From NCBI GenBank assembly GCA_963932465.1, contig OZ010792.1:283819836-283883835 (forward strand): a DNA stretch of 64,000 nt, written 5' to 3'. The notes under the pieces were generated by a model that was given only the letters and a program-made list of their open reading frames with translations, was not told the DNA's origin and ran no database searches. The stretch is from Maratus speciosus (Eukaryota; Arthropoda; Arachnida; Araneae; Salticidae). A program made the translations under genes and the position numbers. Positions 34,022 through 46,629 of the stretch are shown here, in pieces (the stretch's first letter is position 1; every line of letters starts with the position of its first letter).

Positions 34022-36900
34022 ACCGATAGGGGGAAACGTACTTAAATTCTTTTGTACAGCCCTGTATATGACAAACAGATTTTAATACACGCCGCATATT
34101 AATGCTGAAATTTAATTCAAGCAATGCTTAAGCTACTTAAATTACGCTTCCATGAGTTAATATCCATAGGCGATTATATACCCAGTTCTTTGCATAGACC
34201 TGTATATGATTTTATTTATAGCAAACTTACCTTAGTATATAGTTGAGCTTGAAAGACAACTTGAAGCTGCATAACTCAAATTAAAAATAACATCTTTAAG
34301 CAATTCCCGCTCTTTCTCAATAATGGTTATGAATTTTTCTGTGTGTCTTACAAATTTAAAAATTGCTCTGTATATGTTCTATTGAATTTATGCACACTAT
34401 GTAGTATTCAAAAATTTAGTTAAACTAAAAAAACATACCATAAGCGAAAACGGACTTGCAGCAATCATTCCTAATAGCTAAACTTCGCACACAGATTTGT
34501 TCCCGAAATCTTTTATGTGTCCCTGTAAATAAATGATAAATGCAATCCCCATCCTATTTTACTGCAAGCATTTTGTTGTTAGCTTCGGTAATGTATATCA
34601 GTTTCATCATGTTTGAAATAGTGCAACATAAATACGCTGCGAACAGTTTTTACCCGTAGACCATCATATAATCGAACTCTTTTGCATAACCTTGTAAATG
34701 AGTGATGAATGCTTCGCACCCCATATTCTACAGAAAGTATGTATTAGCACCAGAGATGAGACGGACTCAACCCGGACCTGACACGGGTTTGATTTATATA
34801 CCAGCCTTCGGGCTCGGGCCATTCTTTCTCAAATTGGCAATTTTATTTATTCTCGTACTCGTATAGAAACAAAAAATAACCTTTTTACCCCTTAAAAATT
34901 AATTATCCCATTGCAAGTCTTTTTAATGCTATTTTGATCAGGAGGAAAGAAAAATAGATTTTTTTTCTTTTTTTTCTTTAGTATTTGTCGAACATTATTT
35001 TGAAAGAAAACTTGTGATATTTGATGATTTATGTCTGTAGTTTAACACGAGTAACGACCTGTTGATGTTGGCGGCAATCAGAATATGGCGCCATTAGGAT
35101 AATGTTTAATTGGAATGTTTATTTATTATTACTTTTTTAAAAGATCTAACACGAAATATATATTTTCTTTTACGCCAATCAGCATTAGGCTAAGATTTGC
35201 AAATTTTTAGTCGCCTATTGTCTGCGATTGTAATCGCTCTTTATATGAAAATAATGTTGGTGATTTTATTCATGCTTCTTCTTGAAGTCTCCTCATTCTG
35301 TGGCTCTGTTCTTCATATTCATACAATCACTTTCATACGTAAGTAGATAAAATTGGCATGCGTTGTTATTCCCGGTTGAAAGCAATCAAGCAGCGTTTCC
35401 TCTTTTTCTATAAAAGCATCGGATCTTTTCGGTAAGGGTGTCAAATTTATAATTTAAACTGATTTTAAAAGCCATGATAAATGCGAAAGATGTACACCTT
35501 TTATAGGAAACAGAAAACGCTGTTCGATTCTTCGTCATATAAATCATAATTTCTGCAAATTTCATTAATTTATACATAAAATGCTCTTCGTTATTGTGTC
35601 CATAAGAGATACCTACTTGTTGCGGGAGAAAAATTTAAAAATCTTTTTAGGGAAGTATATTTCTATTTGACACTAAACGTCTCTTTTGATAAGATTTAAT
35701 GTAAATTTCCTAAAAATAATTATGTGCTAGAGATTAACAGTTGTTAAAAAATGAGATCTATTACATTTAGAACAGCTTTTAAATATGTATTTTTGTTAAA
35801 CCTTTTTTTCCGTGCATACTTTCGGTATCGAAATCGGGCTCTGATGGCACAAACTTTTTCGGATTCGGATTTAAAATTGTTGTCCCCGGGCTCTGAAAAA
35901 TGAGCCCGAACTCATCTCTAATTAGCACATCTCAGAAATTTTTATCAATTTCATTATGTTTGTAATGGAGTAACATTATTAAAATACGTCACAAATATTC
36001 TTTCTTCATAGGCTATAATATAACGGAATACTTGTGAGTTCTCCTGGATGCGAACTGTAAGTGCTAAACACAACATTACATGTAGTAGTCATCTTTTAGT
36101 ACACCCCAATAATGTATATAAATGTTATTATGTTTAAATACTGTAATACAACAATATTAAAATATACCGTAAATGATTTTACCCGATAGACCATAATCTA
36201 ACGGAATACTTTTGAGTCCTCCTGTAAATGAACTATGAATGATACACACTTCATTTTGAATACCGAACATTCCATTGTAAACATTAATAACATATATCTA
36301 TTACGCGTGAACCCGAGTTTATTTACGTTAGTTAGAACATGACCAGACGGGCAGACAAACCCAATTCACTTTTCAACTGCGTTGGAAAGTGTTAAAAATA
36401 TTTCTTGAAGAATCCCATGCTTATGAAAATGTTAAGAATGGCATGCTATTTCAAACCCTTCCCCTCAAACAAAATCTTGCCTCCTTTCCCCACTCTAAGA
36501 AACTTATTAAATGGCTCCCTGTCCTGTCTGTAAAGCCTGCAAAGTCAAAAAAAAATCTCCGTTTTAGACAGGTACCCTTCTTAGCAAGTATAATTATATA
36601 GTGCTTTCTTCATAGAAACTTAATTTTTTTTCCGTTTGCGAAACAATTCTTTTTTTGACAGGTTTCGTATTCGCAAGTTTTACAATAAATGTAATATACC
36701 TATACTCTACAGAGGTATACTATAGAAAGGATGTTTTAAATGCCTTTAAGAATACTTGTAAAAAGGGAAACTGTCTATAATAGGATACTGTCTTAAACGG
36801 AAAAATGTTAATCACTATCTTGAAATTATACCTGCTAAGATAAAAAAAACCGCTTAAAACGGAATTTTTCATAGGTTTTCGTTTTGATGGGAGAGAGTAC
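34022..36900. repeat. Mariner-end satellite inside the second composite
   Basis: Collinear with 23110-26000, with small indels. Units end near 34065, 34205, 34375, 34535 and 34700, and resume after the nested element. A decayed pogo-like stretch is at 36770-36870. Confidence 0.65.
34751..35920. mobile_element. TAGAGATGAG hAT element, second copy
   Basis: It shares the insertion site and the duplication ATTAGCAC (34743-34750 and 35921-35928) with the copy at 23860. Both therefore descend from one insertion that predates the split of the two composites. The first base is C instead of T. Confidence 0.92.
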
Positions 36901-37016
36901 AGGCTCCCCCCCCCCCGGCGCCGAACCCCACCCCACCCTTGGCTATGCCACTGTCCTCAAAGACAGCTTTGCACCCCCCCCCCAGAAAATTCTGAAATGG
37001 CGCCCCTGGCTATATG

Positions 37017-37292
37017 ATCTTGAAAAGCAATTTAGAATACTACAAGACTTGTAGATGCCAGATAACATATTCCGAAGCACTTGAAACAAGACAGAAATCT
37101 GAGCTCCGAAGTCATTGGATCTGCTTTTTGTTAGACTCGCGGAGGACGGCAGATATCGACGCAGTACAGAAACGTACCAAACAGCGAAAGGCACACTTCT
37201 AGAGATGGGCTGCTAACCTAATGACGCGAAAGGGGAGTGTCTTAAGACGAACGAATCCCGTACCTAGTAGTGTAATATTTTCGAAGTCAAAA
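37017..37292. repeat. Duplicated segment, copy A right part
   Basis: Continues copy A after the hAT insertion and matches 46952-47229. Both copies lose similarity after GAAGTCAAAAGC. Short open frames on both strands exist in both copies but show no recognisable domain. Confidence 0.85.
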
Positions 37293-38036
37293 GCAGAACG
37301 ACTATGTCACTTCTATTACTGTATTATTTTTAACCAATATGAATATCTCACTCGCTTAATATTTTGCCAGCCCAAACGTATCATTAAAATGAGTAAAATA
37401 TATATTTATTTCAAATTATGATTTTCTGGACATCATACTCGGCCCCTTAAACATTTTGGTGCTTTTTACTCATAATTCAAAAACTACTTGGAAGAAAAAT
37501 TTTAAATTGAGAATTTGCATAAAGCAGTGCATAATAAATAAAAATCTATCAAAAAATTACACGCAATTAATATTTCTTTCGAATATTAATTTCAGATTTA
37601 ATCATTCATATTATATTTTTTTTAAAATTACAAACTCAATGTGTTTATGTTTGGGTTTTTTAGTATTATAATCAAACAAAAAAATCATCACATTAGGATT
37701 TTAATTTCAGGAGATATTAATAAAAATATGAAAGCGTAATTTAACATTAGAAGCTCCAAATTTTGAATATTTATAATTCAAAAACTTATCCAAATTACTT
37801 GAAATTTCATTTCTAGGCATAGTTTGAACCGAAGATTTAAAATATATTGTCAAAATTGGGTGTTGCTATTGAGAAAAACAAAGTTTGGTCTAGTTTTGAT
37901 TTGAAGATGGCTCCCTAAGCAAACTTTATATGCATCATTTAAAAGTACACATTATCTTCAACCGTTTGGTACCTGTACATTTTTTTTTTACTATAATTAG
38001 TTGCAGAGTTAGTAGCGCGTGTTTACTTTTAGGTAG
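37293..38036. mobile_element. CAGTCGTGG element, inverted and truncated copy
   Basis: The right part (TTGGGTGTTGCTATTGAGAA, AAGCAAACTTTATATGCATC, GTTTGGTACC, GAGTTAGTAGCGCGTGTTTAC as separate blocks) parallels the right arm at 32990-33165. The middle is the reverse complement of 32330-32720. The left terminus is missing. Confidence 0.55.
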
Positions 38037-38154
38037 ATTCCGTAAGAAATACTACCTATTGCAGTCGTTACCATGGTGCGACTTTTGAAAAATTCCTTCA
38101 TAACTTTTCATTACATGACCCCAGGAACCCAAAACCACCCCCACCTAAAAAGTT

Positions 38155-38236
<82 letters not shown>
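38155..38236. repeat. (TA)n followed by (TATG)n microsatellite
   Basis: TA units with scattered TTTA interruptions turn into about six ATGT units. Apparent frames across it encode Ile/Tyr/His/Thr repeats only. Confidence 0.95.
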
Positions 38237-38570
38237 CTAAATTTTGTCGGCACGATAAAAGTAGCAATTATGAACGGAACGTCTTCAAACTCGCCAACAA
38301 CTTTAAGATGGCTAATTTCTCGGCGGGGATTGAAAATGAGTAAAATCGGTCCAAGGGAATCGGAATGGGGAAGGTTTAAAATTTTGAAGACCGTCTTAAC
38401 ATGATTCTGATAAAACCAGCTTTTACACAACAATGGCAGGAAAAAATAAATATTTTTCGTTATAGCTGTTGCCAATTATTAAAAAAAAGCAATAAAATTC
38501 TCACCACAACAATTGCTTTTCTAATGCAATGTTTTCACGTGAAAAATTAAATTAGATAAACAGTTTGACG

Positions 38571-38917
38571 CAGGGTTGGCAAGTTTCTGCCAGAGTGGTT
38601 AAAACCAGCGGTTATAACCGGTTAAAACCGGCATGGCAGAAACTAGTTTTTGCCAGTAAGTGGCAAAAACTGGCAGAAACTAAGAAATAATACTAATATT
38701 CAATGATTCATAATTCACACATGTTTTTGATATGTAAATAATTAAGTTAAAAATTAAAACTAAAATTTATGAGTGGTATTCAAAGCAGCAAAAAGTTTCA
38801 AAATGATCATAGAAATATACTTTGTTTATATAATATCAATTTTCTTTCACTTGAAAAACAGAAATTTGCTATACAAATTTAACTATTAATATTATTGTTT
38901 TCATTTAAATTTCTATT

Positions 38918-38951
<34 letters not shown>

Positions 38952-40021
38952 GGTACGAAAAATTCTATGATATTTTAACAAATCACCTTTTCAGAGTATT
39001 TTTAAATAAATAATACAATGCAATGAGTTAAAGATTATCTACTATATACTAATAGAAATGGTTTTTGTGAAAATATATAAGTAAATAACTGAAGTATAAA
39101 CATTAACAGAGATAAAAAAAAAAAATTAATGAATTGTACAATTATTTTACAATATTGAAAAAATAAAATTACCACTCAAATATACTATTATTACTTTTTC
39201 CATGGAGCATTCCATAGCATAGGCTTAATTTTGCTAATCTTTCTAATTCTAAACCGGGACTGTTTCTTAATTTGTTCTGAATGAAAGAAAAGTTTGAAAA
39301 TAGACTTTCAAGACCAGCATTACTTGCTGGCAATGTCACTATTGAGGATGCAAAAGTTGCAAAATTTTGAAAAATCCTCATTTTTACCAGTATTTATTTT
39401 TAAAGACGGAAGAAATATATTTCTGAGAAAGGAATCTATTTTGCTTCAAAGGATTATTATATATGGCAAAAAATTTGGATTAATATCAAAAAGCAATTTC
39501 CTTGCCTTTTCTTTTTGTTCATGTGTCAATTTTGATCCCATATACTTAAGATGAAATAAATAAGCTAGCATAAAAAGCTGGCACTGCATTAAATCTGCTT
39601 TGAACCTTGCATTTGTGAATTTCCATGAGATTTTCATCATCAAATAAAATTAATGAAATTTCACAAGCATCTGCAATAGAACAGTCATGTTTTTCAGTTT
39701 TATCTAAGTCAATAGCAATAGGTTTTAACATTTGTAACAAGTATTTAACTTCTTTATAAATCATGATATTATTTACAATTAATCAAGTTCTAATACAAAT
39801 TTATTTATTTTTTAATCAAAACTATCGACAATATTTTATTTGTTATTTATCCTGAGTAAAATGTATTTAAGGAGATTAATACTACTTAAAAAAAATCTCA
39901 GATTATGTCACGAAATGTGTTTTCCAGTTGTTACCAGTTTCTGCCGGTTAAAACCGGTTATAACCACTTTCTGCCACTGGCATGGCAGAAACCAGTTTCT
40001 GCCGGCAAAAATCCAGCCCTG
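38571..40021 (-). mobile_element. hAT element with transposase remnants, 1451 bp
   Basis: Ends CAGGGTTGGCAAGTTTCTGC and, inverted at the right, CAGGGCTGGATTTTTGCCGG. Flanking 8-mers are GTTTGACG (38563-38570) and GTTTGAGG (40022-40029), 7 of 8 matching. Both subterminal regions carry many copies of TTTCTGCC/GGCAGAAA and AACCGGTTATAACC blocks, probable transposase binding sites. Inside, minus-strand fragments encode the transposase C-terminus. Confidence 0.9.
39169..39764 (-). pseudogene. hAT transposase C-terminal remnant
   Basis: Three consecutive minus-strand pieces are read from 39764 downward. They are DADACEISLILFDD-like sequence (read here as IADACEISLILFDDEN), then FHLKYMGSKLTHEQKEKA, then the hAT dimerisation motif LPASNAGLESLFSNFSFIQN with KLRNSPG and CYGMLHG. 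The pieces lie in different frames, so at least two frameshifts have occurred. The N-terminal zinc finger and catalytic core are missing. Confidence 0.8.
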
Positions 40022-40215
40022 GTTTGAGGAATTGAAAACAAATTGAATATTACGTCATAAGTTTTCTAGAGCAAGATTTCTGCATGAAAATTCAAAATGA
40101 AATAAATAGTTTGACGAATTGAAAACAAATTGAATATTACGTCATAAGTTTTCTAGAGCAAGATTTCTGCATGAAAATTCAAAATGAAATAATAAGTTTG
40201 ACGAATTAAAAAAAA
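40022..40215. repeat. Tandem duplication of about 90 bp
   Basis: GAATTGAAAACAAATTGAAT through TTCAAAATGAAAT occurs twice with almost no change, and a third start (GTTTGACGAATTAAAAAAAA) follows. The first unit borders the hAT insertion. Confidence 0.9.
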
Positions 40216-40931
40216 ACCAACAAAATATTGCGTCATATTGAAAATATAATGGACCACAGCAGATGAATATGTAACGTCATTGAGTTTGAAGAAACGTATT
40301 AAAACATGATAAAAACCCGAGTATGGAAATATTAACATATTTTAAAACTTTGATGTTCTCTGAATTTGATTTAACTATTTTTAAACCTATTCCATATACA
40401 TGCGTGTGTGTATATTAGAATTTTCACAAAATGTTTAGCTCCCTAGAGCTCATTCATAGCGAAGGAACTGGGTTTATCTTTAATCTTGATTTAAGTTTTG
40501 TTGGTGAATTTAGTACTTAACTTCGAAATCTACCTCCGTAGGCCCGAGCCGGCAGGGATTTTTTTTTTCCACGACTGTACGAATATCTCTAAGTTAAAGA
40601 AAGGTAAGAAGTTTTCAATATTACAGCATGTTCTTATTATTTAATTATTATTATTATTTACATTTGTACATGTTTGTTAACATTTCTATGCTATAATAAT
40701 AAGTTTTAAATTTCCTTTTTTACGTAAATTCACATAAACAACAATAATGCTTTCAGCCAATAACAAAATGAACTGATAACTGAATGTTACACGCAAGAAG
40801 TCCGAACACCGAAATTTCATATTTTGTTTTATTATATGTGCCAAAATTTACCCTTTTTTTAAAATGTTTCACACTTTCTGCCAAACTTTTCCTTTTGACA
40901 TGCTTTATTTCTCCCGGTTTGCAGTCTTTTA

Positions 40932-40966
<35 letters not shown>

Positions 40967-41296
40967 CATACATACAGTAGCGCTCAAAAGTATTTTGACA
41001 AAGATAATAATTAACTTAAAAGCAATAATAAAATACAAAAATCAATCACTTATTTTATTTAACCATATTCAATGTTTTACGGAATTTTAGCAAATGAACT
41101 AGAGTCCTGCACGGGTCGGGTTGTACCCAACCCGAACCCGACAAAATGTCTAATGAGAAATAAATGGTAGCCATTATTTTTTAGCCAAAGAAGTGAATAA
41201 GGGTTCAGTGTGGCTATCTTTCTTAATTACAAGCCAATAGGCTGTTATCTGTTACTTTCCCCCTTCTCCTGCATCCTCTCCCGTAAGATAGACACC
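40216..41296. other. Unassigned AT-rich DNA
   Basis: It contains a fragment CCACGACTGTA near 40570 (the end of a CAGTCGTGG element) and a CA then TA microsatellite near 40933-40978. A GGGTCGGGTTGTACCCAACC palindrome lies near 41115-41135, followed by CGAACCCGAC. That resembles the GC-rich hAT subterminal motif. No gene supported. Confidence 0.45.
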
Positions 41297-42832
41297 AAGC
41301 CGTTCAGACACCGCAGACTCTACAAGTACACTAATTTGACCGGCTTTAAAAAGATTTCGGAAGATTGAATTATAATTTAAAAAACAGTGGCGGACATCTC
41401 CCTATAAACGGATTTCTATTCATTTCTCTTTTATTGGGGAATTTTAAGGCCAAATCCGCTGCGGTACTACTTGATTATCCCGTCGACCAATTTCGCTAAA
41501 TTATATAAATCGCCAAACCACTCGCCAAATTATACAAATTGACATAATTTTTATTCGAAAGAACAAATAATTAGTGCAACATTAATAAAAATACAAATAA
41601 AACGTCGAAATAAAAATAACTTGATGACGTAGACACGTGTAACTTGCTTAAAGTCAAGTTAATGTGACATTTACGATCAACCATTATTGACATTTAATCT
41701 CATAATTTGGCGAATGATAGATTTATGGTCGACGGGATAACTAAGTAGCACCAAAGATACAATCGCTGTTTTCGTCTTTGATTAAGTAAAATAAGTTAAC
41801 ATTTCAAAATGAGCTAATATAAAAGGAATTAAGTAAACAGAGTCTTTGTCTCCCGGTATTTTTTAACAAAGCGAGAAGAAACTTCTTTTAAATAACACAG
41901 TTTAAATTAATCGTTTTTAATCTGACGTAATTTTGACCAAACTATTCTTTCTCTTTTTAATATTCACGTGAAAATATTTTTGTTAGAAATGAAATATTAT
42001 CTGCGCTTTTCTAACAAAAATAGTTGAAAAATATCCTCTCAAAATATCAAATAAATGTCTAGCTCAATTTCTAAATTTAAACTGTTTTGCAATATTATTT
42101 TGTGTTCATTTTATGCAATAATTGTAATGTGACGTAAATATGACGTAATTTCTCCTATTTAAGACTTCTAACGCATGTTAATGAATTTATTATTTTACAA
42201 TTTCCTTTCTCTCTTAAAATTCACGTTTAAATATAGTTTTTATGAAGTAATTTTCAATAGGTTCCTGCTTTTTATACGTAATTATTTAATTCTAATGTGA
42301 AAGTTTTTCTCCTGTTTATAATAATCACGTGCAAATAAATTTTTAATTTGAAGCAAACATTATTGTTTGCGCTTTTTATACAGTTGGCAACAGGTTAAAT
42401 TAGTACAATTTTCTGAAATGAGTAAAAAATATATCTCGAAATGCTGAAAATTTGAATTTAAAATAGAAATAAAACCTCAAAAAATGAGTCAAATTTAAAA
42501 GAGAAATACAGTCTGCACACCGGGAACTTCAAACGTATAAAATGATCTAAAAATGATTAAATTCCTATGAATAGTTTTTGCTCCTGTAAAACTTTTTTAG
42601 TGGAACGATTTTGTCCAAATTTAGCATTAAATATCTCTTAAAATAATTCTTCGATTTGAAAACTCTCTGCATCAGCGTGTTTATCAAACATTTCTGTATA
42701 ATGGTACCGATTTTCATATTTTTGTATGCATTATTTTTCTTAATATTAACGAAGAAAGACCTCCGGTCACAAAAAATTCAAAACCGGCGGCGGCGGTGAC
42801 AGCGGTAGTTACTTTTTTTTAGAATAGAGAGA
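41297..42832 (-). mobile_element. Helitron with a full-length GGTACT MITE inside
   Basis: On the minus strand it starts at 42832 with TCTCTCTATTCTAAAAAAAA then GTAACTACCGCTGTCACCGC. It runs to about 41297, where the terminal hairpin is missing (only the CCGTTCAGACACCGCAGACT region remains). It carries a GGTACT-type MITE at 41463-41752. No Rep/helicase coding. Confidence 0.85.
41463..41752. mobile_element. GGTACT MITE carried by a Helitron
   Basis: Starts GGTACTACTTGATTATCCCG and ends inverted as CGGGATAACTAAGTAGCACC. Helitron copies at 56749 and 4710 lack it, so it entered after the family arose. Copies at 49999, 52220, 49573 and 55568 keep only its left half. Confidence 0.85.
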
Positions 42833-43838
42833 TATAAAAAAAAGTTTTGATTTGGAAATGGACCAATGAAAATCCGCGTAGATATTCCCGGCAGATTTGC
42901 ATCCAATTTGAATGCTTAAGCATGGGCTTTCTTCGTTAATATTAAAAAAACTGTTGCATACACAAATATGAAAATCGTAGTATTATAGAAAAATGTTTGA
43001 TAAACACGCTGATGCAGGTAGTTTTCAAATCGAAGAATTATTTTAAGATATATTTCATGCCAAAGTTGCACAAAATCGTTCCATTAAAAAAGTTTTATAG
43101 GAGCATAAACTATACATAGGAATTTAATCATTTTTAGATCATTTTATGCGTCAGAATTTCCCGGTGTGCAGACTGCATTTAATTTTTTAATTTGACTCAT
43201 TTTTTGAGGTTTTATTTCTATTTTAAATTCAAATTTTCAGCATTTCGAGAGATATTTTTTACATATTTTAGAAAATTGTATTAATTTAAACTGTTGCCAA
43301 CTGTATAAACAGCGCAAACTATAATGTTTGCTTCAAATTAAAAATTTATTTTACACGTGACTATTATAAACATAAAATATAAAAAGCAGGAACACATTGA
43401 AAATTACGTCATAAAAACTATATTTACACGTGAATTTTAAATAAGAAAGAATATTGTAAAATAATAAATTCATTAACATGCGTTAGAAGTCTTAAATAGG
43501 AGAATTTACGTCACTTTTACGTCACGTTACACTTATTACGTAAAATAAACAAAAAATAACATTGCAAAACAGTTTAAATTTAAAAAATGCGCGAGACATT
43601 TATTTGATATTTTAAGATGATCATAATATTTCATTTCTAACAAAAGTATTTTTACGTGAATATTAAAAAGAGAAAGAAAAGTTTGGTGAAAATTACGTCA
43701 GATTATAATTGTCAGATTCAAATTATAATTCAATCTTCCGAAATCTCTTTATAGCCGATCAAATTACCCTGCTGTTAGAGTCTGCGGTGTCTGAACGGGT
43801 GTTGACGAGCGTAGCTCGTAGGGTGCAGAGCCCCCTAG
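42833..43838 (+). mobile_element. Helitron, short subfamily
   Basis: Begins TATAAAAAAAAG where most copies have TCTCTCTATTC, then GATTTGGAAATGGACCAATG, a 5' variant shared with the next copy. It ends GTAGGGTGCAGAGCCCCCTA then G at 43838. The interior matches the family (GTTTGATAAACACGCTGATG). Confidence 0.8.
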
Positions 43839-46629
43839 TATAAAAAAAAGTAACGATTTGGAAATGGACCAATGAAAATCTGCGTAGATCTTCCCGGTAG
43901 ATCGGCATCCATTTTGAATACTTAATAATGGTCTTTTTTCGTTGATATTAAAGAAACTATTGCATACAAAAATATGAAAATCGGTGGTAATATACAGAAA
44001 TGTTTGATAAACACGTTGATGCAGAACAGTTTTCAAATCGGATAATTATTTTAAGAGATATTTAATGTTAAAGATGGTCAAAATCGTTCCATTAAAGAAG
44101 TTTTATAAGAACAAAAACTATACATAGGAATTTAATGAATTTAATTATTTTTAGATCATTTTATACATTAAAAGTTCCCGATGTGCAGACAGCATTTATT
44201 TTTTCAATTTGATTCATTTTTTGAGGATTTATTTCCATTTTAAATTCAAATTTTCAGCATTTCGAGAGATATTTTTCAATAATTTTAGAAAAAGGTATTA
44301 TTTTAAATTGTTGCCAATTTTTAAAACTGTGCAAAGAATAATATATCCTTCAAATAAAAAAAAAATTTTACACGTGGCTGCTGTAAACAGAAAAAAATCT
44401 TTCAAATTAGAATTAAAGGATTATAAGTTAAAAGCAAGAAAATATTGAAAATTACGTCATAAGAACTATATTTACACTTGATTTTTAAAAGACAAAGAAA
44501 ATATTTAAATATGAAATTGATTATTATGCGTAAAAAGTCGTAAATGGAGGAAATGACATCATATTTAAAATGGCCAATAATAATGCAAAGCAGTTTAAAT
44601 TTAAAAATGTATTTGCGCGAGACATTTATTTCATATTTTGAGATAATCTTTTCAACTATTGTTGTGCGACTATTATTGTCTAAGACAACGCAAATAATAT
44701 TTTCTTTCTAACAACAAAAGTATTTTCACGTGAATTTTAATAAGAGAAAGAAAACGTTGGTGAAAATTACGTCAAATTTAAAACGATACATTTAAAATGA
44801 CTTATAGCCCAGTGGTTAGGAAGTTGAATTCGGAATTAATTAGGGGAAAGCTGGAAATTGTTTTAATCCCTTCTGTTTAGGTCTAAAATGAATATGCTAT
44901 GTTTTCCCCCTCGTACTAGGTGAGCGTTAGGAAATATGTATAGATTTATAGTAAAAAACATTTTTTTGTGCATACCATAACAATATCTCAAAACACCTAA
45001 CTCTGTCAAAAACATTGCCAGTACAAATGTTGTACAGCTTAAAATTCTGAGTAAAATGAGTACCTACACTTAATATTTTTGTTGAACATTAACTCACAAT
45101 TCTACTTTAAAGTTTTAGACCCATGCTCAGGGGGTTGAACTCAGAATTAATTTGGAGAAAACTGAAAATTATTTTAATCCCTTCAGTTTAGGTCTAAAAT
45201 GAACGTACTATGCTTTCTTCTTCGTATTTGGGTGAATGTTAGAAAATATGTACACATTTATTTTCGAAAAAAACGCTTTTTTTAATTACCTTAACAATAT
45301 CTCAAAATAGATAACTCTATCAAAAACATTGTCAATATAAATGTTGTAGAGCTTAAAATTCTGAATAAAATGAGTACCATCATTAAGATTTTTTTCAACA
45401 TTAAGGTCGCAATTCTATTTCAAATTTTTTCAAATGAAGAGCTTGAAGCCCGGAGAGACCAAGTTAACTTATCAATATCTCAAAATTGCGGCCTTAATAT
45501 TGAACAAAAATATTAAGTGTAGGTAGTCATTTTATTCAGAATTTTAGGCTGTACAAAAGTTGTACTGAGAATGTTATTGATGGAGCTAGTTGTTTTGAGA
45601 AATTGGTAAGTTAACTTGATCTCTCCTGGCTCCAGGCTCTTGATTTGAAGAATTTTGAAATAGAAATGCGACCTTAATGTTGAACAAAAATATTAATGAT
45701 GGTACTTATTTTATTCCGAATTTTAAGCTCTACAGCATTTGTATTGACAATGTTTTTGATAGAGTTGGCTGTTTTTAGATATTGTTAAGGTAATTAAAAA
45801 AACGTGTTTTTCGAAAATAAATATGTACATATTTTCTAACATTGACCCAAGTACGAGGAAGAAAACATAGTACGTTCATTTTAGACCTAAACTGAAGGGA
45901 TTAAAAGAATTTTCAGTTTTCTCTAAATTAATTCTGAGTTCAACTCCCGGAGCAGGGATCTAAAACTTTAAAGTAGAATTGTGACCTTAATGTTCAACAA
46001 AAATATTAAGTGTAAGTACGCATTTTACTCAGAATTTTAAGCTCTACAACATTTGCATTGACAATGTTTTTGACAGAGTTAGCTGTTTTGAGATATTGTT
46101 ATGGTATGCAAAAAAACGTGTTTTTTGACTATACATATTTCCTAACGCTCACCTACTACGAGGGGAAAAGCATGGCATATTCATTCTAGACCTAAACTAA
46201 ATGGATTATAACCATTCCAGGATATTTCCAGCTGTCCCCTAATTAATTCCGAATTCGGCCTTTTCCCCCTCCCCTACCACTGGGCTATTATTTAAAAGAA
46301 CTTTCTTATATTGTTGTTAAATAATACCGGGAGACAATGGCACAGTTTACTTAATTCACTTTACATTAGCTTATTTTCCAATTTTTAACTAATTTTTTTA
46401 AATTAAAGACAGAAACAGCCACTGTATCTCTTAACAGCACCTGATTTGCTCTTAAAAATCCCCAATCAAAGGAAAACGAATAGAAACCCGTTTACAGAGA
46501 GATCGCTACTGTTTTTTTTTTTAATTATAATTCAATCTTTTTAAAGCCGATCAAATTAGCGTACTTTTAGAATCTGGGGTGTCTGAACGGGGGTTGGCGA
46601 GCGTAGCTCGTAGGGAGCAGAGCCCCCTA
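43839..46629 (+). mobile_element. Helitron interrupted by a giant palindrome
   Basis: Starts directly at the end of the previous copy with TATAAAAAAAAGTAACGATT and follows the same 5' variant. It is interrupted at 44805-46287 and resumes at 46291 (TTTAAAAGAACTTTCTTAT). It ends in the hairpin GTAGGGAGCAGAGCCCCCTA at 46629. Tail-to-head contact with the previous copy may reflect insertion at a Helitron end. Confidence 0.8.
44805..46287. mobile_element. 1.48-kb palindromic element, TTA target duplication
   Basis: Ends TAGCCCAGTGGTTAGG and CCACTGGGCTA are inverted and flanked by TTA on both sides (44802-44804 and 46288-46290). The two arms of about 700 bp pair along their length. Each arm itself holds two direct, diverged copies of a unit with TTTAGGTCTAAAATGAA, ATATCTCAAAA, CTCTGTCAAAAACATTG and GAGTAAAATGAGTACC. 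A 3-bp TTA duplication is typical of PIF/Harbinger, but the termini are not diagnostic. Confidence 0.88.

Larger units (their letters stand above)
31924..37008. mobile_element. Second 5.1-kb composite element with hAT ends
   Basis: Ends CAGGGGCGCCATTT and AAATGGCGCCCCTG, with exact 8-bp duplications GCTATATG at 31916-31923 and 37009-37016. The unoccupied site exists in the paralogous segment, where GATGCTATATGATC runs uninterrupted at 46942-46954. Compared with the copy at 21107 it has gained the element at 32103-33176. It has lost about 1 kb of mariner transposase (junction ATATTA|CCGATAGG near 34022). It keeps the nested TAGAGATGAG element. Confidence 0.95.

Noticed and set aside
36943..37202. 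Frames on both strands in the duplicated segment (also 46935-47137)
   Set aside because: Preserved only because the two segments are recent copies; no recognisable domain and overlapping antisense frames.
38098..38475. 125-codon minus-strand frame
   Set aside because: Its core is a translation of the TA/TATG microsatellite.
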